51,630 bases of DNA, from the NCBI GenBank assembly GCA_003427395.1, contig BFEA01000018.1, positions 2,944,014-2,995,643 of the forward strand, read 5' to 3'. The DNA is from Chara braunii (Eukaryota > Streptophyta > Charophyceae > Charales > Characeae). Position numbers and translations under genes: made by a program. Shown here piece after piece: positions 41,477 through 51,215 of this stretch. The notes below the pieces were generated by a model. That model was given only the letters and a program-made list of their open reading frames with translations, was not told the DNA's origin and did no database searches. Numbering within the stretch: position 1 is the first letter of the stretch; the number at the start of each line of letters is the position of its first letter.

Positions 41477-42121
41477 TCATGCGTACGCAGCGCCGTGTGG
41501 AGGCTGAACTGGCAGCAGCGGAAAAGACGCGATGGACGATGTGAAAAGCTCATCATGGAGATGACGTCTGTACGTCGGAATATCCAAGTATGAAAAAGCG
41601 TCAGCATGCGACGATGTTGGCGAAGCCAGCAAAAAACGCAGCATCACGAGCATGAACACGCCGCAGTCATTGTGATTATACTGGATCGGCCCATCTATAT
41701 AAACGACCTGCATGGAGAGGGGTGATTGCGGGATCGTGGTCTCTGTTTGTAGCCATGCAAGCAAATCACGGAAAACGGACAGATGCTGGTTACCGTAGCT
41801 ATCGTAAATGCAAAGGGTCGAATCTTTGACGACAAAACATGCCAGCGCCCAATGGCTGTTGTTCAGATGCAATGGAAAGAACCAGCGCCCGAAGTAGCAA
41901 AATGGTTGGCCAGCGGCGCGCGGAACAAGCAAATCATGTGCGAAGCGGTAATCCCGGCAAGCAATCACGAAGCTGTATGTATAGCATGATGCGAAAAACA
42001 CGTCGGGGAACAGGGGCATAAGAAGTTTCGTGTATGTATCAATGTAGATATCATTCAACCAATTCTGGCCATGCAATGCACTGAAAGCGCACTGCGAATG
42101 GCGAACAACGTAGTCTGACAT
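41477..42121 (-). CDS. Ulp1-like (C48) cysteine protease 2
   Basis: A 214-residue, nearly stand-alone protease domain: LHGQNWLNDIYIDTYTKLL (16-34), FFPLHLNNSHWALACF with His90, LCIYDSYGN with Asp107, IDGPIQYNHNDCGVFMLVML with Gln147 and Cys153. It is a clear paralogue of protease 1 (shared FFxPLH, HWAL, DCGVFMLVM) but has lost or never had the N-terminal linker. The frame is uninterrupted from a good ATG (MSDYVV). It lies about 1.4 kb upstream of RepHel on the same strand. C48 proteases process SUMO-like tags; here the target is unknown. Confidence 0.8.
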   Translation of the reverse strand: MSDYVVRHSQCAFSALHGQNWLNDIYIDTYTKLLMPLFPDVFFASCYTYSFVIACRDYRFAHDLLVPRAAGQPFCYFGRWFFPLHLNNSHWALACFVVKDSTLCIYDSYGNQHLSVFRDLLAWLQTETTIPQSPLSMQVVYIDGPIQYNHNDCGVFMLVMLRFLLASPTSSHADAFSYLDIPTYRRHLHDELFTSSIASFPLLPVQPPHGAAYA

Positions 42122-42450
42122 CGCGATCTGTGTTGCTCATCGCGCCTGCGGCGAACGTTCTGCATCAAACATAGCAGACGGCCGTATATAAGAATCGCTA
42201 CAGACAGCAACTGACACGCTGCATTCTCCACGCCCGGCGAAACAGATAAACACATTGGGTAAACGAAATGTGAAAGTGGGTGGAAAAAAGCATTCCCCTA
42301 TAACGGATAACAAAACGGGCATGACTGTTTTAGACGCAGAGCAGGAAAAAACACCGGCTGGAAGCGATCGTCGATGGATGGCTTTTCGCTGATAGAATTT
42401 CGGATATAAGCCACCGCCAGGGGGACTGAAGGAGTGCAGCACAAACAACA

Positions 42451-42810
42451 ATGGCCAGAGCAACAATGAAGAGACCGAACAAAACAAAAGCCCGAAGCGA
42501 AGCCGGAGGACGTACCTTCGCCGAGGCACGCCGACTAAGGCAAACTATAGCGCGGAATTGGCCGGAGCAGTTTGTGAAGCAGAATAAACTGCACGATAAA
42601 CAACAAAGATATGAGCGCAAATATGACGTAGTCAAGAAGTCTACACATCGACGGGCGTCGACACTGCCGAGGCGTTTTCGGAGCAGTGCGCGCCGGCTGA
42701 ATCGGCGCCTCCACGGGGCGCTTTGGAAGCACATATGTTTACGGCGACGCCTGCGGGATAAGCATAAGTGGGTGCACAGGCTGTATCGGCGTCGGTCGCA
42801 AAGGCTCTGA
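42451..42810 (+). CDS. Small very basic ORF (doubtful)
   Basis: 119 codons beginning MARATMKRPNKTK, with about 28 Arg and 12 Lys, i.e. a third of all residues. The composition resembles DNA- or RNA-binding basic proteins, but no family is recognised. It is the only plus-strand frame of note in the 28-49 kb block and diverges from Ulp1-like protease 2. A TATATAAG box lies at 42185-42192, some 260 bp upstream. It could equally be an accident of the opposite strand, where a hydrophobic Cys/Leu frame of similar length exists. Confidence 0.25.
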   Translation: MARATMKRPNKTKARSEAGGRTFAEARRLRQTIARNWPEQFVKQNKLHDKQQRYERKYDVVKKSTHRRASTLPRRFRSSARRLNRRLHGALWKHICLRRRLRDKHKWVHRLYRRRSQRL

Positions 42811-43215
42811 TGAGGACGAAGATTCAGTCCGCTGGCGATGTTTATGCTTCCTCGAAGTCAGAGGCACGTTGTGTTTCTCTGACAGTCACCGCTTTTGCGC
42901 TTTTTCCATTGCGGGGAAAAAGGGGGGTTCTTCCCGGTCACCCGAGCCGGGTATTTGCCATGCACACACATAACCAATAAACATACACGCACACACACAC
43001 ACACCTCGTCATTTCCAGCGCGTGCGCCATAGCAACTTCGAATTTCGAAATTGAACTCCCGATGGCGAGCCGGCATAGCAAAGCAAGCGGACGTCGCGAA
43101 GGCTGACAGCGCAATGCCCCACCATTCAAATAGCATTTTCTTCATTACCATGTTGTTTTCCCCTCTTAGCTCACCGCATGTCGATTATAGGATCGGAGCT
43201 GCCAGCGCCCGGATC

Positions 43216-43528
43216 GCAAGCTTCATCCTGGCCATGGTTAGATCACCCGGGTTCAGGCCCATAGACAGTGACATTAGCCCTAAAAAGACTTGCTTTCGCT
43301 ATGGCTCCGGTGGATAATTTCCCTTAACCAAGCCATTGCCTATGAGTCGCCGGCTCATTCTTCAACAAGCACGCAGTCAAAGATACAATTCTCCTCCCAC
43401 TGCTTGAAGGCCTACGGTTTCATGTTCTCTTTCACTCCCCTATGGGGGTTCTTTTCACCTTTCCCTCACGATACTTTTTCGCTATCGGTTACCCAGGAGT
43501 ATTTAGCCTTACGAGGTGGTCCTCGCTG
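43216..43528 (-). pseudogene. Organelle-type 23S rRNA fragment (antisense)
   Basis: The minus strand reads the 5' domain of a bacterial-type large-subunit rRNA: AGGACCACCTCGTAAGGCTA, AATACTCCTGGGTAACCGAT, GTGAGGGAAAGGTGAAAAGA, GAACATGAAACCGT, GTTGAAGAATGAGCCGGCGA and GGCTTGGTTAAGGG. The GCGAGGACCACCTCGTAAGG start resembles plastid 23S most; mitochondrial origin is not excluded. Only about 313 bp are present, and both ends break abruptly into unrelated sequence, so it is a nuclear insertion, not an rRNA gene. It sits between Ulp1-like protease 2 and ORF D. Confidence 0.9.
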
Positions 43529-43765
43529 GTGGGGCCCCTGTCTGCCAACTGCCCCCCGCCGATATGGCCATCTGCTCGACGAACTTTTTTCCCTTCGGCC
43601 ACTGCTAAACACTAAACGGGAGAGATTGTAGGTTCCAGCACAAATGATTAACAACTAGACACTTGTGACATCTCCTAATGTTTCCAGGAGGCGGAAAAAG
43701 AAAGAAGCAGAAAACGAAAAGAAAAGAAGAAAAGAGAAACGGAAGCGCAACAGAACATCTGAAAC
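43529..43765. repeat. Repeat R, copy 1
   Basis: Begins at the rRNA junction. CTGCCAACTGCCCCCCGCCG, CCATCTGCTCGACGA, TTCCAGCACAAATGATTAAC and GGAAGCGCAACAGA have counterparts in the same order at 50985-51210. Confidence 0.7.
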
Positions 43766-43779
43766 TTGCAACAACTTTT

Positions 43780-44190
43780 TCAACTCTGCACCCCATTTAG
43801 GCAAGAGACGCCAGAAAGCACGGACAAAACGGCACCGTGAGAGAGCACAACAACACTCACGTGGGCAACGTTACAGCACGGCGGAGTCCTCCTGCTGAAG
43901 CCGTACAATGCCGACAAAGCTGAGCCGAGCGCCAGTCGACGAGGCGTACCACACGTCGCATCTTTCGAGAAAAAAGATATGTATCGCATTCGGACGAACG
44001 TCGAATCGCATAACAAACATTCTCCGATGGCATCTCTGATGCGACATATCTGGGCTTCGATGTCTTCCCAGTGCCGGTAATCGCGGTTCCTTTCATGGGG
44101 CACCACTTGCATCCTGTTATCTAGGACTGTCAGCGTTATCAGTCTCTCACCATCTTCGGACAGATACCTCGTGGTGTAGGTTGCAATCAC
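43780..44190 (-). CDS. Unknown ORF D
   Basis: A 136-codon frame (MIATYTTRYLSEDGERLITL...). The first 95 residues have protein-like composition with ERLITLTVLDNRMQVV, HWEDIEAQI and TFVRMRYISFFSKD. It may be distantly related to the neighbouring WSEDDW domain (similar acidic Trp motif and spacing to a hydrophobic strand), but this is weak. No family recognised. Confidence 0.25.
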   Translation of the reverse strand: MIATYTTRYLSEDGERLITLTVLDNRMQVVPHERNRDYRHWEDIEAQICRIRDAIGECLLCDSTFVRMRYISFFSKDATCGTPRRLALGSALSALYGFSRRTPPCCNVAHVSVVVLSHGAVLSVLSGVSCLNGVQS

Positions 44191-44364
44191 GGCAGCAGCC
44201 TGTGTGATTTCTTGTCAGAATACCCCATGCCCGGTCTGCAAACATTGTCTTGCGCGGTCTCGTACTGCTGTGTCCGCCTCACGTTGGATGGCGATCCATT
44301 CAGCAGAGTGTTGTGCGTGGCGTGCACAAACAAGGATAGAACGCCGACAGACGCCGGAAAAGTT

Positions 44365-45235
44365 TCAGCCAGGTCCTTGGCGACGCCGAGACGTGCGTGA
44401 AATCCAGTGTGCGCATGGCGGGGCCTATTTCCTGTGGGCAATATACTTGCTAGGGTCTCAACTGAACACGGGGCAATACGATAACACGTCCCCATTCCAG
44501 CATGGTCGCAAAGCGACAATCGTTCGCCCACAGACAGTCCGATAAAGTAGCAGCCCAGTCGTCCTCAGACCAGGTGTGCAAAGGGTCAGCGCGCCAAGGC
44601 ACAACAGTCAGCCACTGATCCGTTTCAAAATCTGTTCGTGTGGCGCCCACAATCTCTGTTGACTCTTTCGACCCTTGGAGGGCAACCGCTCGTGGTTTCA
44701 ATGGAAATGCGGCAGCGGACTGTTTATCCATTTCCGAGACGCGGGCAAAGTTTGCCAGGTAATATTGCATCGTACGCTGGCATACACAAGGCAACAATGG
44801 TCAAAACAAGTCAAAGACTGCAACACCACCCGAATTTTCCCAAGTCTGTTACACTACACCCCATTGTCAACATAAAGCTCCTCATACATGCTTCTCTCCG
44901 TGTGTTATGCATTCCCCCCTCACCCTTCTTCTTCTGTCATTTTTCGCCCAGCTTCCCAATTTCTATTCGGTTCAGCCAGGTCCCTGGCGACGCTAAGAAG
45001 CGAGTGAATTCCAGCGTGCGCATAGCAGTGCCTATTTATCGCGGGCAGTATACTCTGCGGAGTCTCAACTTACAACGCGGCAATACGATAACATGTTCCC
45101 ATTTCAGCATGGTCGCAAAGCGATAATCGTTTGCCCACGGACAGTCCGACAGAACAGCAGCCCAATCGTCTTCAGACCAGGTGTCCAAAGGGCGAGATCG
45201 CCAAGGCACAACAGTCAACACCGGACCGGGGAGGG
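44365..45235 (-). repeat. ~607-bp tandem duplication (two ~250-bp alignable blocks)
   Basis: GCAATACGATAACA.GT.CCC followed by AGCATGGTCGCAAAGCGA occurs at 44473 and 45080, and the match extends from about 44370-44620 to about 44975-45235. Both carry the WSEDDW coding block. Another diverged duplicate pair lies at about 45350-45480 and 45715-45840. Confidence 0.8.
44450..44797 (-). CDS. WSEDDW-domain ORF, copy 1
   Basis: A 115-codon frame whose C-terminal half reads LTVVPWRADPLHTWSEDDW, then AATLSDCLWANDCRFATMLE and WGRVIVLPRVQL. The same stretch occurs in 45036-45308 with conservative changes, as the products of a ~607-bp tandem duplication. The N-terminal half differs between copies. It lies upstream of the rRNA fragment on the same strand as the Helitron genes. 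Function unknown. Confidence 0.35.
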   Translation of the reverse strand: MLPCVCQRTMQYYLANFARVSEMDKQSAAAFPLKPRAVALQGSKESTEIVGATRTDFETDQWLTVVPWRADPLHTWSEDDWAATLSDCLWANDCRFATMLEWGRVIVLPRVQLRP

Positions 45236-45308
45236 TCCACCGGGCACACTTCGGAGTGTTCCAAGGTAGGGTAGGGATATAAGTTGCACCAGCCAGTGCG
45301 AGGTTCAT
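45036..45308 (-). CDS. WSEDDW-domain ORF, copy 2
   Basis: A 90-codon frame with LTVVPWRSRPLDTWSEDDW, AAVLSDCPWANDYRFATMLK and WEHVIVLPRCKLRLR. Trp, Pro and acidic positions are shared with copy 1 (44450-44797), so the reading frame has survived duplication. The N-terminus (MNLALAGATYIPTLPWNTPK) has no counterpart in copy 1. It may be a fragment of a longer protein. Confidence 0.35.
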   Translation of the reverse strand: MNLALAGATYIPTLPWNTPKCARWTLPGPVLTVVPWRSRPLDTWSEDDWAAVLSDCPWANDYRFATMLKWEHVIVLPRCKLRLRRVYCPR

Positions 45309-45839
45309 CCGCCCCCAGGTAAGCTACGGGAAAGGCGACAGAATGCATCCGTGGACGTTGGCTTGCCTTGGTTAGGTACTCTTGCTGGGTCAGCTCCCAG
45401 AGTCGGTATGAGGCCACTGCCAAAAGCTTCTATATGGAAACGTTCGCGAGTTTTCGCTTCCACTACAGTTGTGGATTGGCTCAAGCCTGGTAATTATCGT
45501 TGCTGCCCGGCCCGCATGGAGCCATCTTCTTTTTCTTATGTTGTCAGAGTTTTGAATCGTGCGCAGAACAATGCAAAAGGAACCTTGCCCGCTTCGACTT
45601 CGACAAGCATTCTGCGAACAACAACGAGGCCCACAGGCGCACGATTTGCTGCGTTGCACCGACTAGTGTGAGGCCCATTCGGCCTTGGGCCAGTTGCAGG
45701 GAGGGCAGCAGGATCTGTCCGTGGACGCCGGTTTGCCTCGGCCAGGCATTCTTGCTGGGCGGGCGCTAGGTTTCCACCAGAAGTCTCTGTATGACAACGT
45801 CTGTGCGCTTTCACTTCTACTAGAGTTGTGGATTGGCGC

Positions 45840-47080
45840 TTTCTCTATCTCCCTCTCTCTCTCTTTCTCTTTCTTTCGTTTTTTTACTGTTTGTGTGTGT
45901 GCGTGCGTTTCTATTAGTATATGTGTATGTGTGTGTGTGTATCTGCACATGCGTAGAAGCATACACTCTCTGATCCATTTATGCATTATTGCTTACACAC
46001 ACATGCAACTGCCTTTTCCCTTTGTCGCCACATCCATCAAGCAGTCCGCCGGTCTCAGATAGCCGGTTTCTTGTCACACCTGTGCACCGGTGTGTGTGTT
46101 CACCTGTTTTTATCTGGAATACAGGTATAACAGGTTTGCAAGAACCGGAACCCACTTTAAACATAGCGATACTCACGCACTGTTGATTGCAGCACCGTCA
46201 GACGTTTAGACCCCAAAGCGCTCGCTCTTGTATCTCCACGCTATAATGGCAGCATGACACGAACCAGGTCAACAGATACGCAATAACGGTGATTAATATC
46301 GCCACTGACTAGACACATATATTAACAAACATTCCCATCGCAAATTGCAAGCTTCCAACGCGCGATCGATCCCTGAAAGTGTTTCCATGGCATTGATGGT
46401 GGGGGGAAGGAAAACAGAACAGTGCACGCCAACATAACGACGTACTGCAGCGTAAGCTCTTTTCAATGTCGTTCCACAGCGTAGGCTCTTCTTCCCTACA
46501 TGCTCGATTCTTTTGGTATTTGTCTATCGCGCTGCTCACATGGCCCGTCTCACTGAAGCACTCGAACACGATTCAAGCTCCGGTTCTCCTCACATACATC
46601 TTCCCTCGCGCTCTCACTCACAAATCTACCGCCCGGCCGACAGCACATAATCGAATAACCACCCGATTTGTGCAATGTCAGGGCACCACAACAGTCTTGT
46701 GCCCGTCAGATTTAATCAATCATGAACTACCAAAAGAAACTCCACAAACGACAGGCAGAACCTACGAGAACCAAAGAGCAATCAGATCAGATCTGCAACA
46801 AACAGGTAAACTTATCAAATCCAAGAAGAAGGGTAAGTAAGGGTTCGTAACAACCGGAGCGGACAACATGAGACTGAGTGTCAAATGAGGCTAAGCATCA
46901 AGCAGGAGCAGCATCAGGAACTAATGAGAATTGGATAAATTCTTTTAGTACGAGTATGGGAAAAGAAGAATAAGAAGAAAAAGAAGAGGTCTTACTTACA
47001 TCATTCGCCGCTGGTTTCCGCTTGTAGTACGCTAGAACCTTGGAATCGAGGACAAAGTATCTCTTACGCAAATATCTACG
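45840..47080. other. Unannotated stretch with CT/GT satellite
   Basis: 45841-45870 is CT-rich and 45885-45945 GT-rich. The rest has short frames only and no recognised gene. Confidence 0.5.
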
Positions 47081-47670
47081 GCCAAGACTGTGGCGACCAA
47101 ACGTGAACAGTTGCGGGAGAAAAGGAAAAGAACGAACAAGAAAGAGATTTCATACTATGCGCTATGTTTGTTGTGTTCGAGGTCACTTCAGACCATAGTT
47201 TATGGTATGTTGTGTTTGCGGCCGGCTACAGTACGTACTATGTGCGATATGCGATGCGACCCATTTTCCAGTTGTACACGCAGGAAACAAAAAAGAAGCT
47301 GCTTTCATCAATGGGTCGAATAAACGCAAAATGTTTAACTATAATGTGAGAATAAACACTGACCTTTTCCCCTTTCTTTTTCTTTCTCTCTTTCTCTCTT
47401 TCTCTCGCTCTCTCTTTCTCCCTTTCTCTCGTTCTTTCTCTCTCTTTATACATATATATATATATATGTTATGCTATCCGGTGCCATATTATGCTGCTAA
47501 TAGTTCGCATGGCGTATCAAGTGCGCAGAACTCTGATTCCGGATGGTCTGTCGACAATTCAAAGACCGTGCCAGCTACGCCCCCCCGGCAGTCTGTATGC
47601 CTTGTTGGCAACACCATGCCAGAGAGTTGCACGTCAACGGAACATATCGATGCAGTCACCCGTTCATCCA

Positions 47671-47671
47671 T

Positions 47672-47749
<78 letters not shown>

Positions 47750-47750
47750 N

Positions 47751-47825
<75 letters not shown>
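47671..47825. repeat. (CT)n microsatellite with one N
   Basis: About 155 bp of CT with an ambiguous base at 47750. A (TA)n run at 47456-47466 and CT-rich sequence at 47384-47445 precede it. Frames across it are artefacts. Confidence 0.97.
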
Positions 47826-47828
<3 letters not shown>

Positions 47829-48147
47829 ATAAACACATAGCCTGCGAACGAAAACAAACATACATAGCCGCCGAGCATACATATTGCGACATGCATACAC
47901 AATTATTATATGGAGAGCAACAAAGCAAAGACAGACAATACACACTAATTCGTCTTCAATGAATTTCAGCGATCAACGGTTGTCAGCACACCAACCGAAA
48001 CATTGTCCAGCCATGAATAAAGGAATGGGTATAAGCTAACAAAGGTCGGAAAAAATCAAAGAAGCAGCCTGATGTATACACGTAAATGACCAGGCAAAAA
48101 TAGCACCCCAAAAAACAAGGACACCCTACTGTACAAAAACCGGAAAC

Positions 48148-48750
48148 TCATCTTACGTTTTCAGTGCGAGCCGTTGCATCGGACAAAGACGGTCTCTCTT
48201 GAACGGCGTGTTTGAACACGATGTATGAGCATATGCCGAAAGTCCACATCAAACAAGACTGCAGAGGGACGCCAACTAATCTATGGTTTCTGGTCTGGAA
48301 AAAAGTCACATGATCGCCCGGCTCAGGAACTGCACGGTGACGAGGGTAATCACGAATGACCGCTCTCCGGACAAACGGTGTAAGGCGCTCAGATAACGGA
48401 CAGCGGTCGGCGAAGAAGCGGTGGAAATCAGACACCAGGAAAGACAAAGCTTCATCAACGAGATATAGATCGACGGCAAGAGAGTTTTCGATAGCGCAAA
48501 CGAGTGGGCCGACAACATAACCACGCTCTATGACGTTTTGATGGGCGTGGGGGGGACATCTGGTGATGTAATTTTCCAAGGCTTTTGTTGTCCTGTGCAG
48601 AATACATACATAAGGCATCGTGTATAGACAGAACAACGGAAACTTCCGGGTGTAATGGTGTTCACAATACACCAGCACAACAAGGGACAAAACGAAGAAA
48701 GCAGACGTCAAACGAGGGTCGGTTTGTCCCGAACGCCATGTATACAACAA
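48148..48750 (-). CDS. Unknown protein A (family shared with B and C)
   Basis: A 200-residue frame. It has a hydrophobic N-terminal segment (TSAFFVLSLVVLVYCE, about 16-31). The family pattern follows: LENYI, VIERGYVVGPLV, LAVDLYLVDEAL and, about 60 residues on, PEPGDHVTFFQTRNH. Positions of Leu-Glu-x-Tyr-Ile, Glu-x-Gly, Asp-Leu, Pro-x-x-Gly, Thr-Phe and Thr-x-x-His agree with B and C. The frame is uninterrupted. A start at the internal MPYVCILHR is possible and would remove the hydrophobic part. Function unknown. Confidence 0.45.
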   Translation of the reverse strand: MLYTWRSGQTDPRLTSAFFVLSLVVLVYCEHHYTRKFPLFCLYTMPYVCILHRTTKALENYITRCPPHAHQNVIERGYVVGPLVCAIENSLAVDLYLVDEALSFLVSDFHRFFADRCPLSERLTPFVRRAVIRDYPRHRAVPEPGDHVTFFQTRNHRLVGVPLQSCLMWTFGICSYIVFKHAVQERPSLSDATARTENVR

Positions 48751-48959
48751 CTACCCCCCCCCCCCTCCCCCCTCCGTCGGACCATTTTGTTTCGAGCATT
48801 TGTAGAAGAACAAAAGAAGGCCAGTAAACCATATAGTAAACACACATACAGGACACATGCTCTTTTCTTTCTTCATTACTCCCCCCCCCTTTGGAAAAAA
48901 GCCACAAGGAGTTTATGGCAACACCAGCCGGCCCAATCCCTCCCGACAATCACCATATT

Positions 48960-50960
48960 CCCTTGACAAAAACAGCAATTGTTTTATGAAATCTGATATC
49001 CACGCATTTTCGCAACAGTTGCGAGTTTTCTAACGCCGCCTCACCCCGGTACGTGTACAGATTGCTCCGCCGCTGCCCCGACCCATTCGTCTACCGTATC
49101 TATATCATCATTGCTCCGAAATTCCCACCCCTGACGTCAGCCACTCGGGAAAAGCTTAATTCACAGCAGCTACTCAATCTCCGCGCACTCCACATGCCCC
49201 GCAGTTGCCCCCTCGTTAGTCATCTATTATGAATCCCTTGCAAAGACGAGGATCAGGTACTTAGTCAATCTCTTTGTTGCGCATGAACAGTGTAGCTGTT
49301 TTGCCGTATGCTGCCACCGTTAGTCGGCGGGTCAACGTTATTTTCATCAGAGCTGCCATAGTAAAAGTTGGATGTTCAAATTGCGTGTTGTTTCTCCCTT
49401 TTCCCCTTCTCGCTATGTCGTGTTCAAGAGACATCTGCGTCCAGCTGCGGAGAAGGGTCAAAGACCGGTTGTTTAGTCGATCTCTTTGCCGCGTATCAAC
49501 ACTCTGGTCGCATCGCAGCAGGCCCTTATCCGTGGCTGTCAGGTCGCCATTATCCTCATCGGGGCTGTCATAAAAGAAGCCGAATATTCGTATTGTATGC
49601 ACCCCCCTCCCCTCCCTTTTCCCCCTCTTCCAAAAGCGTTTAGTTGTTGTGGTAGAGTTCAGCGGCCAAAGCAATACACAAATTCAGCTATGGGGTTCAG
49701 CCAGGTTGTCCGGTGCAGCCCGCAGCTGGCCACCCCATCTTTATGAACTCTATATGCACCACACCCCCCTTCTCATCACTCATCTGCTATGAACCCTTCG
49801 CAGAGGCGGCCACACGGACGTTGTGGCAGTCTGCCGCGGGGGAAAGCCAAACACTGGCCGGTTCACTGCACATCGTAACTTCTGACCATCGGACCGACAC
49901 CATTCTCGTCGGGGCTGTTATAGCAGAAGCAGGATATTCAGATTCGCCATTTTTCTGGCCACCTTTTTCCCCCGCGGACCATGCTGGATTTGAGAGACGC
50001 CTTTGTCCAACTGCGGGGACGAACCGAAAACCGGTCGTTCAACCGGTCTCCGTGTCGCGTATTGACAGGGTAGAAGCTGATTACTCAGATTGAGTTGCCC
50101 CCCCCTCCCCTTGCTCCCCCCTCTTTTTAAACCGTTGAGTCGTTATAATAGGGCTCGATGGCAAAAGCGATAGACATATTCAGCATGCCCTCGAGAAACC
50201 CGAACAGTTATAGCCATTCTAAACAGGTGGCGTAAAGCACGTAAAGACCACGGCCAGAGTAGCCTGGAAGCACTTGGCCCTTTTTTTCTGATGCATGCCC
50301 AGATTCTAGATTATAACAGCAATTGGATATTCAGATTGTGGATTTGGCGTTCCCCTCTACTCTTTTTTTTTTTAAGGACCTACTCAATCACCATAGTGTT
50401 TGGGCCGTACGGCGACCGCGGGGCATGGCCATCAACAGTATGTGAAGTTCAGCTTCCGGGGCGCCGGACTTCAACAGCTGGAAGCGCCCGCTACAAAACT
50501 TCAAATCGGCACCCCGGTGACTCAGCAAAAAACGGCGCAGGGGGGGGGTCCACACTCGACGACTACAACCAGGCCAGGTGCCGACTAATTAAACCTGAGT
50601 CAGCGTCCACCGTCATTGAAGCCAAGAAAAAAACATGACAAAACTCACCAGCTGAGGAGATCCAGATGTGAAGACACGCCTGCAGCAACACCATGCTAGA
50701 TCTGATCAACACATCACCAAAAAGGGCATGTGTTGCAAATTTCAGCGAAAAGATGATATGCTGTGTTTAAGAGATATCTTTGTCAATATTGAAATCAAAC
50801 TATTAAAGCTAATTAAACCCGATCCAGCAGACGCGACTCTCGTTTATCCCCTTCCCCGTCTATCCGCGCTCAACTTTCAGTACCAAAATGTTGTCCCCCT
50901 TGCTGCACATTCTGCGTCCTCAGCGACCACGGGTTTTTTATCTCTTTGGCCCCTTTCTGT
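48960..50960. other. Degenerate tandem-repeat region
   Basis: Phrases like TCGGGGCTGTTATAGCAGAA and GGATATTCAGATT recur in diverged form near 49350, 49560, 49910 and 50310, together with CATCTGCTATGAACCCTT-type sequence at 49220 and 49780. This is an old, irregular repeat of about 200-400 bp. The 137-codon minus-strand frame 49261-49674 crosses it and is not accepted as a gene. Confidence 0.5.
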
Positions 50961-50984
50961 CTGCGTGCTCTGCACATACAGGCG

Positions 50985-51215
50985 TGGCCCTTCACTGTCA
51001 GCTCCCCCCCGCCGATCTACCCATCTGCTCAATGGACTGTTTTTTTTTGGGTCGCTGCCAAACAACAAATAAGAAAAACTGTATATTCCAGCATAAAAGA
51101 TCAACAATGAGGACATTCGTGAGTTTCCTCAACATTTCCAGGAAGCCAAAAAAAAAAGAAACAAAAAACGGAAGACAGAGAAGGAAAAAAAGACGGAAGC
51201 GCAACAGAGCGTCCT
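50985..51215. repeat. Repeat R, copy 2
   Basis: CCCCCCCCGCCGATCTACCC, ATCTGCTCAATGGACTG, ATTCCAGCATAAAAGATCAAC, CATTTCCAGGAAG and GGAAGCGCAACAGAG parallel copy 1 at 43529-43765 in the same order. Both lie in the same orientation, 7.46 kb apart, bracketing ORFs D, the WSEDDW pair and A. Confidence 0.7.

Noticed and set aside
43216-43528. Working rRNA gene or organelle contig joined by misassembly
   Set aside because: Only 313 bp of one domain; both flanks are nuclear-type sequence sharing repeat R with 50985-51215. A chimera is less likely but cannot be excluded without reads.
31194-48750. Integrated giant virus or Polinton
   Set aside because: No capsid, DNA polymerase B, packaging ATPase or integrase is visible; the only replication gene is a Helitron RepHel. 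Ulp1-like proteases alone do not indicate a virus.
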